Below are positions 6,584 to 14,941 of a DNA stretch of 29,167 bases, one piece after another. The number at the start of each line of letters is the position of its first letter. Positions within the stretch are counted from its first letter, which is position 1. Under the pieces are notes generated by a model. That model saw nothing but the letters and a program-made list of their open reading frames with translations. It made no database searches and was not told the DNA's origin. Made by a program: the position numbers and the translations under genes. The stretch comes from a virus: IMG/VR virus record IMGVR_UViG_3300048672_001631, positions 1-29,167 of that record; one strand, 5' to 3'.

Positions 6584-7263
6584 CAGGGATAACAGTGGTA
6601 TATAACACAGCTGATCTTTTTGAGATTGCATATAACAGCTTCAGAAAGTTTTATCCAACCATGAGGCTTATGATAATCGACGGGAGTGAAAAGAATAACG
6701 CCTGTCATAATTATATTGCCGGGCTAAGAAATAATGCGAACAATGTATGTATCCAGTTTAACTACAATATCGGGCACGGACGAGGGATGAATTACGCACT
6801 GCGGAAATGCGGAACAAAACGGGCCCTGGTATTTGACAGCGATATTGAAATACTCCAGGATCCTCTCCCTGAAATGGAGAAGCTGATGACTCCTGATACC
6901 TATGGCACCGGATGGGTTTATGAGATCGGGCGCGATGGGTACGATTACGGCACTCCCGGCTTTAACCATAAGGAGCCGATACCATACATGCACCCTTATT
7001 TTATGCTTCTGAATGTTGAGCAGTATTTTAAGTATTACAGGTTTGTTCACCACGGAGCTCCATGTTATAAGGCAATGGTGGACCTGTACGATAAAGGGCA
7101 ATCGTGGAGGGTTGTTTCCTGCCCTATACTTACCGGACATACGAGCGGAGAAGGGATGAACTGGAAGGGAAAGCCTAATCCTTATGTTAAGCATGACTTC
7201 GGGGGAACGCGGATGAGCAACAAGAAACAGGGCAAGGGAGAAATAGAAGGAACCTGGGAATAA
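6580..7263 (+). CDS. Family-2-like glycosyltransferase
   Basis: 227 aa, GT-A fold. It opens with MTGITVVYNT and then MIIDGSE, and has NIGHGRGMNYAL (63-74), the GT2 segment that precedes the metal site. The metal-binding motif VFDSDIE lies at 84-90. The middle contains GTGWVYEIGRDG and PYMHPYFML. The absence of membrane helices suggests a cytoplasmic enzyme acting on a soluble or virion acceptor rather than a polysaccharide synthase. It ends 10 nt before the next glycosyltransferase. Confidence 0.85.
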   Translation: MTGITVVYNTADLFEIAYNSFRKFYPTMRLMIIDGSEKNNACHNYIAGLRNNANNVCIQFNYNIGHGRGMNYALRKCGTKRALVFDSDIEILQDPLPEMEKLMTPDTYGTGWVYEIGRDGYDYGTPGFNHKEPIPYMHPYFMLLNVEQYFKYYRFVHHGAPCYKAMVDLYDKGQSWRVVSCPILTGHTSGEGMNWKGKPNPYVKHDFGGTRMSNKKQGKGEIEGTWE

Positions 7264-7273
7264 AACAAACATT

Positions 7274-7858
7274 ATGAAACTTCACATTATAGCAACGGCA
7301 TTCAACAGACCACTTGAGCTCCAGAGACTGGTTTATGATTTACTTCTTCAGACTGATCCGAACTGGACGCTCCATATTATCCACGACGGACCGGTGCTTA
7401 AGAAAGTAGTGGATTCGATAAATTCCCTGAAGGATCCACGGATTGAGTTTATAATTACTCCGAAGGTGAATGGGTTCTGGGGGCACCCTAACCGGAGCAG
7501 GATGCTTAAAGAGATACAGGGCGATCCTGATGATTATGTTCTTATTACGAATGATGATAATCAGTACATTAAAATATTTGTGGAAACATTCTTATCGTTT
7601 GGTTCTCCGAGTGTTGGGATAATCTATTGCAATACGATTCATAACTATATCGACTATGAGATACTTTATACCAGGATAAAGGTCGGACATATAGACATGG
7701 GTTCTTTTGTAGTGAAGCTCGATGTTGCAAAGAAGGTTGGCTTCAAGCATACTGTTGAGGTTGCTGACGGGATGTACGCGGAAGAATGTGCGCTGTTCTG
7801 TAAGAAGAATAAAATGAGGATAAAGGGAATTAATAAGGCACTCTTCATTCATAATTAG
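7274..7858 (+). CDS. Family-2-like glycosyltransferase, short
   Basis: 194 aa. It begins with LHIIATAFNRPLELQRLV and IIHDGP, a typical GT2 start, and has ITNDDNQY at 91-98 for metal and sugar-nucleotide binding. A later segment GHIDMGSFVVK is like the acceptor-side motif of small glycosyltransferases. It is shorter than most free-standing GT2 enzymes, lacking a long C-terminal region, but has no internal break. It is the last sugar gene before the terminase. Acceptor unknown. Confidence 0.82.
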   Translation: MKLHIIATAFNRPLELQRLVYDLLLQTDPNWTLHIIHDGPVLKKVVDSINSLKDPRIEFIITPKVNGFWGHPNRSRMLKEIQGDPDDYVLITNDDNQYIKIFVETFLSFGSPSVGIIYCNTIHNYIDYEILYTRIKVGHIDMGSFVVKLDVAKKVGFKHTVEVADGMYAEECALFCKKNKMRIKGINKALFIHN

Positions 7859-7870
7859 AAAAGGATAGTT

Positions 7871-8056
7871 ATGGGTAGGTTAATTGTAGTTTTTAAGTGT
7901 AAATGTGGATCTGATAAATGCTATAGAGAACCAGCAATGGTGGACCTGACATTTTATGAAGGACATTTTCACTGTTTAAAATGCAACCAGGAATATGATT
8001 ATTCAGACGAAGAATTACAATTAATAGAAGTGGCAGTTCAATTAACATTATTTTAA
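7871..8056 (+). CDS. Small zinc-ribbon protein
   Basis: 61 aa. Two Cys pairs (KCKCG at about 9-13 and HCLKC at about 34-38) plus an intermediate Cys suggest a single zinc ribbon. The C-terminus is acidic, then hydrophobic. The stop TAA overlaps the ATG of terL (TAATG at 8054-8058), so it is probably coupled to the large terminase. Its function is not known; a nucleic-acid-binding or structural role is a guess. Confidence 0.65.
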   Translation: MGRLIVVFKCKCGSDKCYREPAMVDLTFYEGHFHCLKCNQEYDYSDEELQLIEVAVQLTLF

Positions 8057-9735
8057 TGATCCGGTCCGCAGAGAAATATATTGCCGATGTGCTTTCGGGG
8101 AAGGTGGTTGTTTCTGAAACGACCAGGCTCACCTTTACCAGGCATGACCAGGATAAACGGGTGGCTCCTGAGAACGGCTGGTACTTTGACAAAAAGGCTG
8201 CGGAGAGGATCTTTGATTTCTGTACTCTTCTGAAACATTCTCCGGATAAGCGTTCATGGGTGAGGTTCGAGCCGGAACCGTGGCAGGCGGCGATTATGTA
8301 TATTATCTTCGGATGGAAGAAAAGAGACGGCACCCGCCGGTTTAACTATGCCTACATAGAGATCCCGAAAAAAAACGGGAAGACAACTTTTGCAGCTGTG
8401 TTCGCAAACTATCTTCTATTCTTCGACGGGGAAGAGGAAGCAGAGGTTTACCTCGCTGCAACCGTGGAGAAACAGGCGCACATCTGCTTCGATAAGGCAA
8501 AGCGCATGATAGAGAAATCGCCATCGCTGGCAGCACGTGCAAAAGCTCTTACTAATAATGTCAGTATCCAGGCAACGGGTTCGAAGATGGAACCACTCGG
8601 AAGGGACTCTGAGAGCATGGAGGGTATCAACCCATCGGGCGCTGTGATAGACGAATACCATGTGTTTACCTGGAAGAATAATTTTGTTTTTGAAAATATC
8701 CAGAGTGCCACTGTAAACAGAAAGCAGCCGCTGGTAGTAATAATTACAACATCCGGAAGGGATAAGGATCTGCCGTGCTTTGAATACCGTAATCTTTGCA
8801 TTGAAATTTTGAAAGGGATCAAACGCCAGGATGATACGTTTGCAGTAATATATACCCTCGATGATTCTGATGACTGGAAGGATCCACTGGTGTGGAAGAA
8901 GGCAAATCCCAACTGGGATATCTCCGTTCTTCCAGACCGGTTCGAGGATGAATTTAAGGGAGCTCTTAACTCGAGGACAAAAGAGGTTGCTTTTAAAACA
9001 AAGAACCTAAACCTCTGGGTTGATGCTCCGACCGTCTGGATCCCGGATGAGCGATGGATCTCCTGTACTCATGGATTAACTTATGAGGACCTGAAGGGAC
9101 AGACCTGTTATGCCGGGTTGGATCTGGCGAGTCATGTTGATATAAATGCCCTGGCATTATTCTTTCCTGATGTAAAAGGGCATCCGGCATTGAGAATGTT
9201 CTTCTGGCTGCCTGATGAGAAGATAAAAGAGAAAGAGGACCGTGTTGATTATGCTTTATGGGCGAAACAGGGTTATATAATCACCACGCCCGGGGGCATT
9301 ATTGACGTGGACCAGCAGAGCGAGGATCTTCTTGCAGCTCTACAGGGATACAGGATCGAAGGGCTCGCTTATGATCCATATATGGCACACCACGGAATAA
9401 TTCAGAATCTTCAGAAGGGTGGCTTCCCTGTTCAGCGCCTGGATCTGTATGCACAGAGTTTAAAAAATATGAGCGCTCCAACAAAAGAGTTTGAGAAGAT
9501 GGTTATGAGCGGTGTGCTCGAGCATTTTGACAATCCGGTATTAAGATGGATGCTGCGGAATGTTCAGATACTTACAGACACTAACGAAAATATTAAGCCG
9601 GATAAAAAGCGGAGCCGCGAGAAGATAGATGGTATTGTGGCGGCAATAACGGCTATTGGAGAATATATAACACTGACCACCGGGGAACCGGAACATAAGG
9701 AGATTTATAAAGACCATTCATTAAGATTTTTGTAA
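8056..9735 (+). CDS. terL: Phage terminase large subunit
   Basis: 559 aa, full length for HK97-like large terminases. It powers DNA translocation into the prohead and cuts the concatemer. ATPase domain: Walker A IPKKNGKT (103-110), Walker B GAVIDEYH (195-202, Asp199/Glu200), coupling motif TTSG (231-234). Nuclease domain with RNase-H-like acidic residues: GLDLAS (Asp356), LAYDPY (Asp440) and KIDGIVA (Asp525). The TAATG overlap with the small zinc-ribbon gene fixes the start. It is separated from terS by the DGR and sugar island. Confidence 0.97.
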   Translation: MIRSAEKYIADVLSGKVVVSETTRLTFTRHDQDKRVAPENGWYFDKKAAERIFDFCTLLKHSPDKRSWVRFEPEPWQAAIMYIIFGWKKRDGTRRFNYAYIEIPKKNGKTTFAAVFANYLLFFDGEEEAEVYLAATVEKQAHICFDKAKRMIEKSPSLAARAKALTNNVSIQATGSKMEPLGRDSESMEGINPSGAVIDEYHVFTWKNNFVFENIQSATVNRKQPLVVIITTSGRDKDLPCFEYRNLCIEILKGIKRQDDTFAVIYTLDDSDDWKDPLVWKKANPNWDISVLPDRFEDEFKGALNSRTKEVAFKTKNLNLWVDAPTVWIPDERWISCTHGLTYEDLKGQTCYAGLDLASHVDINALALFFPDVKGHPALRMFFWLPDEKIKEKEDRVDYALWAKQGYIITTPGGIIDVDQQSEDLLAALQGYRIEGLAYDPYMAHHGIIQNLQKGGFPVQRLDLYAQSLKNMSAPTKEFEKMVMSGVLEHFDNPVLRWMLRNVQILTDTNENIKPDKKRSREKIDGIVAAITAIGEYITLTTGEPEHKEIYKDHSLRFL

Positions 9736-9737
9736 AA

Positions 9738-9800
9738 GAAACAACCCCCTCGCCGCTAACGCGGCACTCCCCCTGAAGGGGGAGGAAACGAGGGTAATAG
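9738..9800 (+). repeat. Two-hairpin intergenic repeat, copy 1
   Basis: It fills the gap between terL and the next gene. Hairpin 1 is GCCGC/GCGGC (9752-9756, 9761-9765). Hairpin 2 is CTCCCCC/GGGGGAG (9767-9773, 9778-9784) with a TGAA loop. An outer CCCTC/GAGGG pairing (9747-9751, 9790-9794) would close a three-way junction. It ends in GGGTAATAG, 8 nt before the downstream ATG. Nearly identical to the copy at 17480-17537. Confidence 0.85.
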
Positions 9801-9808
9801 ATAGTGAT

Positions 9809-10048
9809 ATGAAGACATATACCAAGCCTGAAGTAAAGAAAATTGAGATTGATGCCGACGTTATTCGGATGTTAACAAAACAGGGTTTTGTAGATCTGTT
9901 CTGGGAACGGCTTTGCGAAGCGCGTAAGATCGAGCCATCTACTACCCAGGAGGCGGTGTTCGATGCTATGAACGAAAAGTACTATAATGCCATTGGGTGT
10001 ACCAGGTATTCGTGTTATGATTCTTTCAGACAGAGACTAAATAAATAA
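9809..10048 (+). CDS. Hypothetical small protein
   Basis: 79 aa, not recognised. It is highly charged with two likely helices (DADVIRMLTKQGFVDLFWERLCEARKI in segments, then TQEAVFDAMNEKYYNA) and three Cys. It lies between terL and portal, where phages often carry small accessory genes. It begins 8 nt after a two-hairpin repeat, which likely sits in its 5' leader. No function is proposed. Confidence 0.55.
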   Translation: MKTYTKPEVKKIEIDADVIRMLTKQGFVDLFWERLCEARKIEPSTTQEAVFDAMNEKYYNAIGCTRYSCYDSFRQRLNK

Positions 10049-10052
10049 ATTG

Positions 10053-10060
10053 TAAATTTG
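10053..10060 (+). promoter_or_regulatory. Possible Bacteroidetes -7 promoter element
   Basis: TAAATTTG matches the Bacteroidetes -7 consensus TAnnTTTG exactly and lies 16 nt before the ATG at 10076. No TTTG -33 box is seen at the usual distance, so the call is weak. Confidence 0.25.
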
Positions 10061-10075
10061 TAAAAATCGTAACCT

Positions 10076-10339
10076 ATGAAGATTGAATTTAAAAAAGAAT
10101 GTAAAGACAGTTATACCGTTAAAGCAAACGACAAGGATTATTCTGTTTATCTTGAGCCACATAATGTTGATGATAAAATAGATACATATATAGTCTATGT
10201 AAGAGACTTTGAGTTTTGTTGCTCCATATTTTATTCGGAGATGGTAATCAGACAATTAGAAACAAATTTAAAAATATTCGAAATACTAATCGGAGAATTT
10301 GAGATAATTAAGAGTAAAACTCCACGGCCACAAAAATAA
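10076..10339 (+). CDS. Hypothetical small protein
   Basis: 87 aa, no family recognised. It alternates charged and hydrophobic residues in the first 60 residues (YTVKANDKDYSVYLEP, then TYIVYVRDFEFCCSIFY), suggesting a beta-rich domain followed by a helix (QLETNLKIFEILIGEFE). Composition is more AT-rich than terL and portal. It is bounded by a possible promoter upstream and a strong terminator downstream, so it may be an independent cargo-like unit in the packaging region. Confidence 0.55.
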   Translation: MKIEFKKECKDSYTVKANDKDYSVYLEPHNVDDKIDTYIVYVRDFEFCCSIFYSEMVIRQLETNLKIFEILIGEFEIIKSKTPRPQK

Positions 10340-10354
10340 GAACATCCCCACTTG

Positions 10355-10370
10355 CCCCCTTCGAAGGGGG
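10355..10370. repeat. Perfect G/C-run palindrome
   Basis: CCCCCTTCGAAGGGGG is a 16-bp perfect palindrome. It resembles hairpin 2 of the intergenic repeat family and may be a degenerate copy that has lost hairpin 1. It lies just before the intrinsic terminator. Confidence 0.5.
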
Positions 10371-10386
10371 AATTGAAAACCCCCAT

Positions 10387-10417
10387 CCCGCCTGGCATTC
10401 AGGCGGGTTTTTTATTT
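10387..10417 (+). terminator. Rho-independent terminator
   Basis: CCCGCCTG (10387-10394) pairs perfectly with CAGGCGGG (10400-10407) around a GCATT loop, followed at once by TTTTTTATTTT. This is the clearest intrinsic terminator in the window and would separate the terminase-side transcription unit from the portal operon. Confidence 0.85.
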
Positions 10418-10524
10418 TAGTAAACAATGTTCCAGTGATTAGTCATTTTGCCAGTCGAACTTTGTAGTTGCAGGTTGATCTGGAATTTCAGATAGTTTAA
10501 AGACAGCGATGAAATGAAAAGAAG
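10418..10524 (+). promoter_or_regulatory. Leader of the portal operon (inferred promoter region)
   Basis: About 107 nt without a gene lie between the strong terminator and the portal start, so a promoter for the head genes is expected here. Isolated TTTG boxes (10447-10450, 10461-10464) and a TAGTTT (10493-10498) are visible, but no pair has the spacing of a standard Bacteroidetes promoter. The call rests on context. Confidence 0.3.
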
Positions 10525-11766
10525 ATGAAGTTAAAATTACGTGATCGCCTTTCTGTAGCAGCTAATATAATAAGACGCGGCACTTTCGTAATGCCGGTTT
10601 CGGAACACAAAGCCGAATTTCCTTTTGGCGGTATCACCAATGCAGGAGTAAGCGTAAACGCAACCAGCGCTCAAAAGTTTTCTGCGGTTTTTGCCTGTGT
10701 AAGAACTTACGAGCAGGTAATGGCTTCGCTGCCGATAAGGATAACCGGAAAAATAGACGGAAAGATTTCTGATATAAAAGAAGGGGAACTTTATAATCTT
10801 CTCCAGTATCCCAATAAATATTTAAACAGATTTTCATTCATGGGGTTAATGAACGCCCGCGTTCAGTTACATGGAAACGCAGTGGCGGTAATTATATTTG
10901 ATAAAAAAGGAAACCCTGTTGAATTAATCCCTGTTGAGTGGAGTTCGGTAAATATAAGACTTATAAAGAATCAGCCCGTTTATGTTATAAATGATCCCGA
11001 GACGGGCATAGTTGGTCCGTATTTATACTGGCAGGTTATTCATTTTAAAATAAATACCAGAAACGGTTGGATTGGAATGAGTCCGATTTCGGCAGCCAGG
11101 GAAGCTATTGGGCTTGGGCTCGCTGCCGAAAGCTTTGGCAGTGATTTCTTTCAGAAGGGAGGTAATGTTAAGGGCGTACTGGAAACAGAGGGACATATTC
11201 CGGATAAGGAATTTGACGCATGGAAAAAAAGGTATGATAAATATTATACCGGAGCCGCCGGCGACCATACTACTCCAGTCCTTGAATATGGGATGAAGTA
11301 TAAACAACTGGGTATTGCGCAGAACGATGCGCAGTTCCTGGAAACTCGAGTTCACCAGATTCAGGACGTTGCAAGATTCTTTGGATTGCCCCCCAGTGTA
11401 ATAGGCGAGAACTCGAGGAATACATTCACCAACGGGGAACAGCAGGATATTCAGTTTGTGAAATACGGTCTCTCGCCTTTATGCAAAAGCGAAGAAACAG
11501 AGCTTGAGTTTAAGCTTTTAACAAGAGATAACCAGGAGAAATTTGATATCAAATTCAATCTAAACGGATTGCTGCGTGGTGATATGATAACACGTGCAAG
11601 GTTTGGCCAGATAATGGTTCAAAGCGGAACATATACGCGCAATGAGGTTCGGGAGATTGAAGATATGGCTCCGCTTGATGGTCTTGATAAGCCACTGGAG
11701 CCAGCATTTCTGACTGGAAAAACAAATAATCAGAATTTAAATACAGATACAAATGCCCAAAAATAA
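10525..11766 (+). CDS. Phage portal protein, HK97 family
   Basis: 413 aa, normal for HK97 gp3-type portals. It forms the ring at the capsid vertex through which DNA enters and to which the tail attaches. Recognisable segments: KFSAVFACVRTYEQVMASLPI near 50-70 (read in parts), the LLQYPNKYLNRFSF region, LHGNAVAVIIFDKKGNPVEL, VIHFKI...GMSPISAAREAIGLGLAAE, and the late RFFGLPPSVIGE motif typical of this family. The 3' end overlaps the protease start by 14 nt. It is the first gene after the terminator at 10387-10417. Confidence 0.95.
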   Translation: MKLKLRDRLSVAANIIRRGTFVMPVSEHKAEFPFGGITNAGVSVNATSAQKFSAVFACVRTYEQVMASLPIRITGKIDGKISDIKEGELYNLLQYPNKYLNRFSFMGLMNARVQLHGNAVAVIIFDKKGNPVELIPVEWSSVNIRLIKNQPVYVINDPETGIVGPYLYWQVIHFKINTRNGWIGMSPISAAREAIGLGLAAESFGSDFFQKGGNVKGVLETEGHIPDKEFDAWKKRYDKYYTGAAGDHTTPVLEYGMKYKQLGIAQNDAQFLETRVHQIQDVARFFGLPPSVIGENSRNTFTNGEQQDIQFVKYGLSPLCKSEETELEFKLLTRDNQEKFDIKFNLNGLLRGDMITRARFGQIMVQSGTYTRNEVREIEDMAPLDGLDKPLEPAFLTGKTNNQNLNTDTNAQK

Positions 11767-12538
11767 AAAATTAACATTTGGCCAGGTGAGGGATATACCG
11801 GCAGGTGCAGAAGAATCGAGAATAATCCCGGTTATTCTGAGTACGCCACAGAGAGACAGGCACCATACTGTATTAAACCAGGAGAAATGGATGCTCGACA
11901 GTTTCAGGACTAATCCTGTAGTAGGATATATGCATAATCTGTATGGGGATATGTGTAATGCCCCGGATCCGGACGATGTAATTGGCCAGGATAAAGGGTT
12001 AAATCTTGAGATGGTTAATGATATGCTTTCCCTTACTGGAAGTACGATGTTTGATCCGGCGTCTATTAATCTTAAGGCTGAAAAAATATTCAGGAAAATG
12101 ATATTAGGATCCCTCAGGGCTATATCGGTTGGATTTATGGACATCGGGATGGGGAACTGGGGCTCTGGCGATGAAGCCGAAGGAAGAGATAATGAGACAT
12201 TTTATTTTGGAGGTCAGGAATTACTTGAATATTCTGTAGTTAATATTCCATCCAATTCAGGAGCGGGGAAGCGTGATCTCGGATTTCTTAGGGATCAGAC
12301 TCATGCAGCAATTATGTACGCTTTCAGGGAATTAGGAAAAAACTTCAGGCTTTCTCAAATTGAAAATATGCGTGTAAGAGACATATTGGATCTTCTGGAT
12401 GGGAAAGATATTGAATTACTGGAAACAGATCCTGATAAAGTCAGAAAAATATTACAGGAAGAGGAAGCGAAAAAAGCCGCCAACTCGATAATTGATGAAC
12501 AAATAAAAAGATTTAAAAGCGGAAACAGGCCTTCTTAG
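11753..12538 (+). CDS. Prohead maturation protease, S78-like
   Basis: 261 aa. It cleaves the scaffold (delta) part of the capsid protein during maturation. The family pattern is clear: PVVGYMHN with the catalytic His61, LRAISVGF with the catalytic Ser125, and the trailing QELLEYSVVNIPSNSGA. The C-terminal 80 residues are charged and helical, as expected for the self-cleaved tail. It overlaps the portal gene, and the major capsid gene follows after 32 nt, the standard HK97 order. Confidence 0.93.
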   Translation: MPKNKKLTFGQVRDIPAGAEESRIIPVILSTPQRDRHHTVLNQEKWMLDSFRTNPVVGYMHNLYGDMCNAPDPDDVIGQDKGLNLEMVNDMLSLTGSTMFDPASINLKAEKIFRKMILGSLRAISVGFMDIGMGNWGSGDEAEGRDNETFYFGGQELLEYSVVNIPSNSGAGKRDLGFLRDQTHAAIMYAFRELGKNFRLSQIENMRVRDILDLLDGKDIELLETDPDKVRKILQEEEAKKAANSIIDEQIKRFKSGNRPS

Positions 12539-12570
12539 GCATTTATCAATAATTAATAACTAAAACAAAA

Positions 12571-13854
12571 ATGAACAGCAAAGAATTAAGACTGAAGCTG
12601 GAGGCCCTTAAAAAGGAGCTTGAGACAATAGCTAATAAGAAGGCCTCTGAAATCACCGACGAAGATCGCGGTGCATGGATTGCAAAAAGAACTGAGTACG
12701 ACGAAATTGCAACACAGTTGCGTGTCGAGCTCGAGCGGGAAGAATTTACAAAATCCCAGGCTGGCGCCGGTAATGGCATCAGTGTAAAAGACCAGGCAGA
12801 TCTGCAACGTTTCTCGTTCCGCAAGGTAATTCTTGCAGGACTTGGCCACGCTAAACTTGAGGGCATTGAACTTGAAATGCACCAGGAGGCGATAAGAGAA
12901 GCCCAAGGAGAAAACAGAATTGTACGCGGGATTGGTATTCCGTATTTATTGCTTTCAAAGAGAGCAATGAAACGCGCGTCAACCGGTCAGAACGTAACCA
13001 CGGCTGCCGATGGTGGATACCTGGTACAGGAAGAACCTCTGTTGTATTATCAGGCTCTCAGGGATAAATTACTGCTTCCAGGAATGGGTGCAAAATTTCT
13101 GACCGGTCTGGTTGGGGATCTTCCTCTGATCGAAGGGGGTTCGTTTACAGCAAGCTGGCTTGAAGAAGATGGAACCGATACCGCTGCAAAAGCAACCTTT
13201 GATGAATTTCTCATGCAGCCTAAAAGGCTTTCAGCAACCGGCGCTCTCTCTCTCCAGCTTTTGAGACAGACTTCAGTTGATGTTGAAAGAATGATCGAAG
13301 AAGACCTTATTGCAGCTCATGCGCTTGGTTTACAGGAAGCAGCAATTAATGGATCAGGCACAGCTCCTGAACCCCGTGGAATACTTAACAAAGTAGGAAT
13401 CGGTTCGGTTGTTGGCGGATCTAATGGTGCATCTCCCACATTTAAGCATATGGTTGATCTGGAAACAGCTGTTGCTATAGACAACGCCGATGGATCTGCA
13501 ATGGCATATCTTACGAACGCAAAAGTACGTGGCATTCTTAAACAGACAGAAAAAACATCAGCTAACGCATTATATATATGGGATAAGAATGAAGTAAATG
13601 GCTATCCTGCATTCGTCACTAATGCTGTTCCCAGCAATCTTACAAAAGGGAATCAATCTGAATTATGCTCCGCAGTGATCTTTGGAGATTTCAGTAAGCT
13701 TCATATAGGACAGTGGGGAAACCTTGATATCATAGTAGATCCATATTCGTTGAAGAAAAAGGCAGAGGTTGAAGTGACTGTAATCTCTTATGGAGATATA
13801 GGAATAATCCAGCCTGAGGCTTTTGCTGCAATGAAAGACGCAAAGACAGAATAG
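12571..13854 (+). CDS. Major capsid protein, HK97 family
   Basis: 427 aa. Residues 1-100 form a charged helical coiled-coil region (LRLKLEALKKELETI and onward) matching the delta scaffold domain. The capsid fold starts around ATTAADGGYLVQEE-like sequence (here TTAADGGYLVQEEP), a hallmark of gp5-like proteins. Later motifs include PLIEGG, the E-loop/P-domain region LSATGALSLQLLRQ, and NGSGTAPEPRGIL, another family signature. Length and order (portal, protease, capsid) support it. The delta cleavage site cannot be placed from sequence alone. Confidence 0.95.
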   Translation: MNSKELRLKLEALKKELETIANKKASEITDEDRGAWIAKRTEYDEIATQLRVELEREEFTKSQAGAGNGISVKDQADLQRFSFRKVILAGLGHAKLEGIELEMHQEAIREAQGENRIVRGIGIPYLLLSKRAMKRASTGQNVTTAADGGYLVQEEPLLYYQALRDKLLLPGMGAKFLTGLVGDLPLIEGGSFTASWLEEDGTDTAAKATFDEFLMQPKRLSATGALSLQLLRQTSVDVERMIEEDLIAAHALGLQEAAINGSGTAPEPRGILNKVGIGSVVGGSNGASPTFKHMVDLETAVAIDNADGSAMAYLTNAKVRGILKQTEKTSANALYIWDKNEVNGYPAFVTNAVPSNLTKGNQSELCSAVIFGDFSKLHIGQWGNLDIIVDPYSLKKKAEVEVTVISYGDIGIIQPEAFAAMKDAKTE

Positions 13855-13880
13855 TTTTTTCATAGGTTAGGTAATTTGGT

Positions 13881-13913
13881 AAAGGGGCGCTCCGCTTAGC
13901 GCTGCGCCCTTTT
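13881..13913 (+). terminator. Hairpin after the major capsid gene
   Basis: AAAGGGGCGC pairs with GCGCCCTTTT (one G-T wobble), followed by an A/T-rich stretch. It sits in an 81-nt gap after the highly expressed capsid gene. It could be a partial terminator or a 3' mRNA-stabilising hairpin; the T-run belongs partly to the stem. Confidence 0.55.
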
Positions 13914-13935
13914 AAAAATTTTAAAACAGAAGGCA

Positions 13936-14271
13936 ATGGTTACAGTAAAATTCTTAAAGCCACATAGTTCATTTTCCTATTTCGCAGGAGATATCGGAGA
14001 GGTGACTCCGGAGTCAGCTGCAAAATTACTGGCAGGTGGATTTATTATTCCAGTCCCTGATGAAATAAAAAGTGAAGAGTTTGAATTAAAGGGCCCTGTT
14101 AATCCACTTCCTGAGGATCTTCCGGCAAGAGCTGTATTATTCGAATCGGGATTCACGACAATACTTCAGATTAAAGAGGCTGGTGATTCGCTGCTCGATG
14201 CAGGAATAAGCAAGGCTACTTTGAAGAAAGTTTCAAAGTATATAAAAGATAATTACTCGTTCGGCGAATAG
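13936..14271 (+). CDS. Head accessory protein with helix-hairpin-helix-like end
   Basis: 111 aa. The N-terminal 40 residues (VTVKFLKPHSSFSYFAGDIG, then ESAAKLLAGGFI) match a small domain seen in phage head proteins placed just after the capsid gene. The C-terminal 45 residues (LPARAVLFESGFTTILQI, then ISKATLKKVSKYI) have the helix-hairpin-helix-like pattern of DNA-contacting proteins. Position between capsid and connector suggests a role in head completion. Exact role uncertain. Confidence 0.65.
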   Translation: MVTVKFLKPHSSFSYFAGDIGEVTPESAAKLLAGGFIIPVPDEIKSEEFELKGPVNPLPEDLPARAVLFESGFTTILQIKEAGDSLLDAGISKATLKKVSKYIKDNYSFGE

Positions 14272-14272
14272 A

Positions 14273-14333
14273 GAAACAACCCCTTTCCCGCTAAAGTGGG
14301 ATTCCCCCTGAAGGGGGACAAAACGAAGGTACT
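14273..14333 (+). repeat. Two-hairpin intergenic repeat, copy 2
   Basis: It spans the gap up to the next ATG. Hairpin 1 is CCCGC/GTGGG (one G-T pair) around TAAA; hairpin 2 is TCCCCC/GGGGGA around TGAA. Bases differ from copy 1 in both stems but pairing is kept. Confidence 0.8.
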
Positions 14334-14939
14334 ATGGAAATGAGATATAAGTTAAAGACGGCACCAACACTTTACCCGGCATCGCTGGCGGACCTAAAGC
14401 GGAACCTTCGTATTCCGACCACGGATACAGATACCGACCGGGACGCTTTGCTGCAGGACCTGCTTTATGAGGCTATTATTGCTTCGCAGAATGCAACCGG
14501 CAGGCAGTACTGTCCGGCGACTTATACTCTTTACCTGGATGCGTATCCGCTGAACGACGAAATTGAAATATCCCTGGGCCCGGTTGATTCTATAACATCA
14601 GTAAAATATTATGCACCAGGCGATACAGAGTTAACGGAACTTGATGAGGATAATTACCAGCTCGATAACTCTGAGCTTACTGCCAGGCTTCGCTTTCTCG
14701 AATCGTTCGAGGTTGACCAGGAGAGAATGAATGTTATTGAGATTGAATTTATAAATGGCTTCGCTGCTCCCATTGGCAACCAGGCTCCGGCAGTTCCGGT
14801 GGATCTGAAACAGGCAATTATCCTCAGGGCAACGGAAGCTTACCTTCGGCCGGAGAATGCGATTCAGAACTTTGGTTTTAGTGTGGCCACTAAGGCTGCG
14901 GAGCAGAAGGAGCGGAATTACAGGGTGCAACGATACTAA
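14334..14939 (+). CDS. Head-tail connector protein, gp6-like
   Basis: 201 aa. It starts with YKLKTAPTLYPASLADLKRNLRI and continues with DALLQDLLYEAIIASQNATGRQYCPATYTLYLDAYP in the usual connector pattern: three N-terminal helices followed by a strand region (IEISLGPVDSITSVKYY) and a C-terminal helix (VPVDLKQAIILRATEAYL). HK97 gp6-like proteins form a ring under the portal. Gene order fits. The start ATG lies immediately after the repeat at 14273-14333. Confidence 0.85.
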   Translation: MEMRYKLKTAPTLYPASLADLKRNLRIPTTDTDTDRDALLQDLLYEAIIASQNATGRQYCPATYTLYLDAYPLNDEIEISLGPVDSITSVKYYAPGDTELTELDEDNYQLDNSELTARLRFLESFEVDQERMNVIEIEFINGFAAPIGNQAPAVPVDLKQAIILRATEAYLRPENAIQNFGFSVATKAAEQKERNYRVQRY

Positions 14940-14941
14940 AA

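Noticed and set aside
6143-7272. Long minus-strand open frames opposite the sugar genes
   Set aside because: They lie wholly opposite conserved enzymes with clear motifs, read as low-complexity sequence and have no leader or neighbours, so they are shadows.
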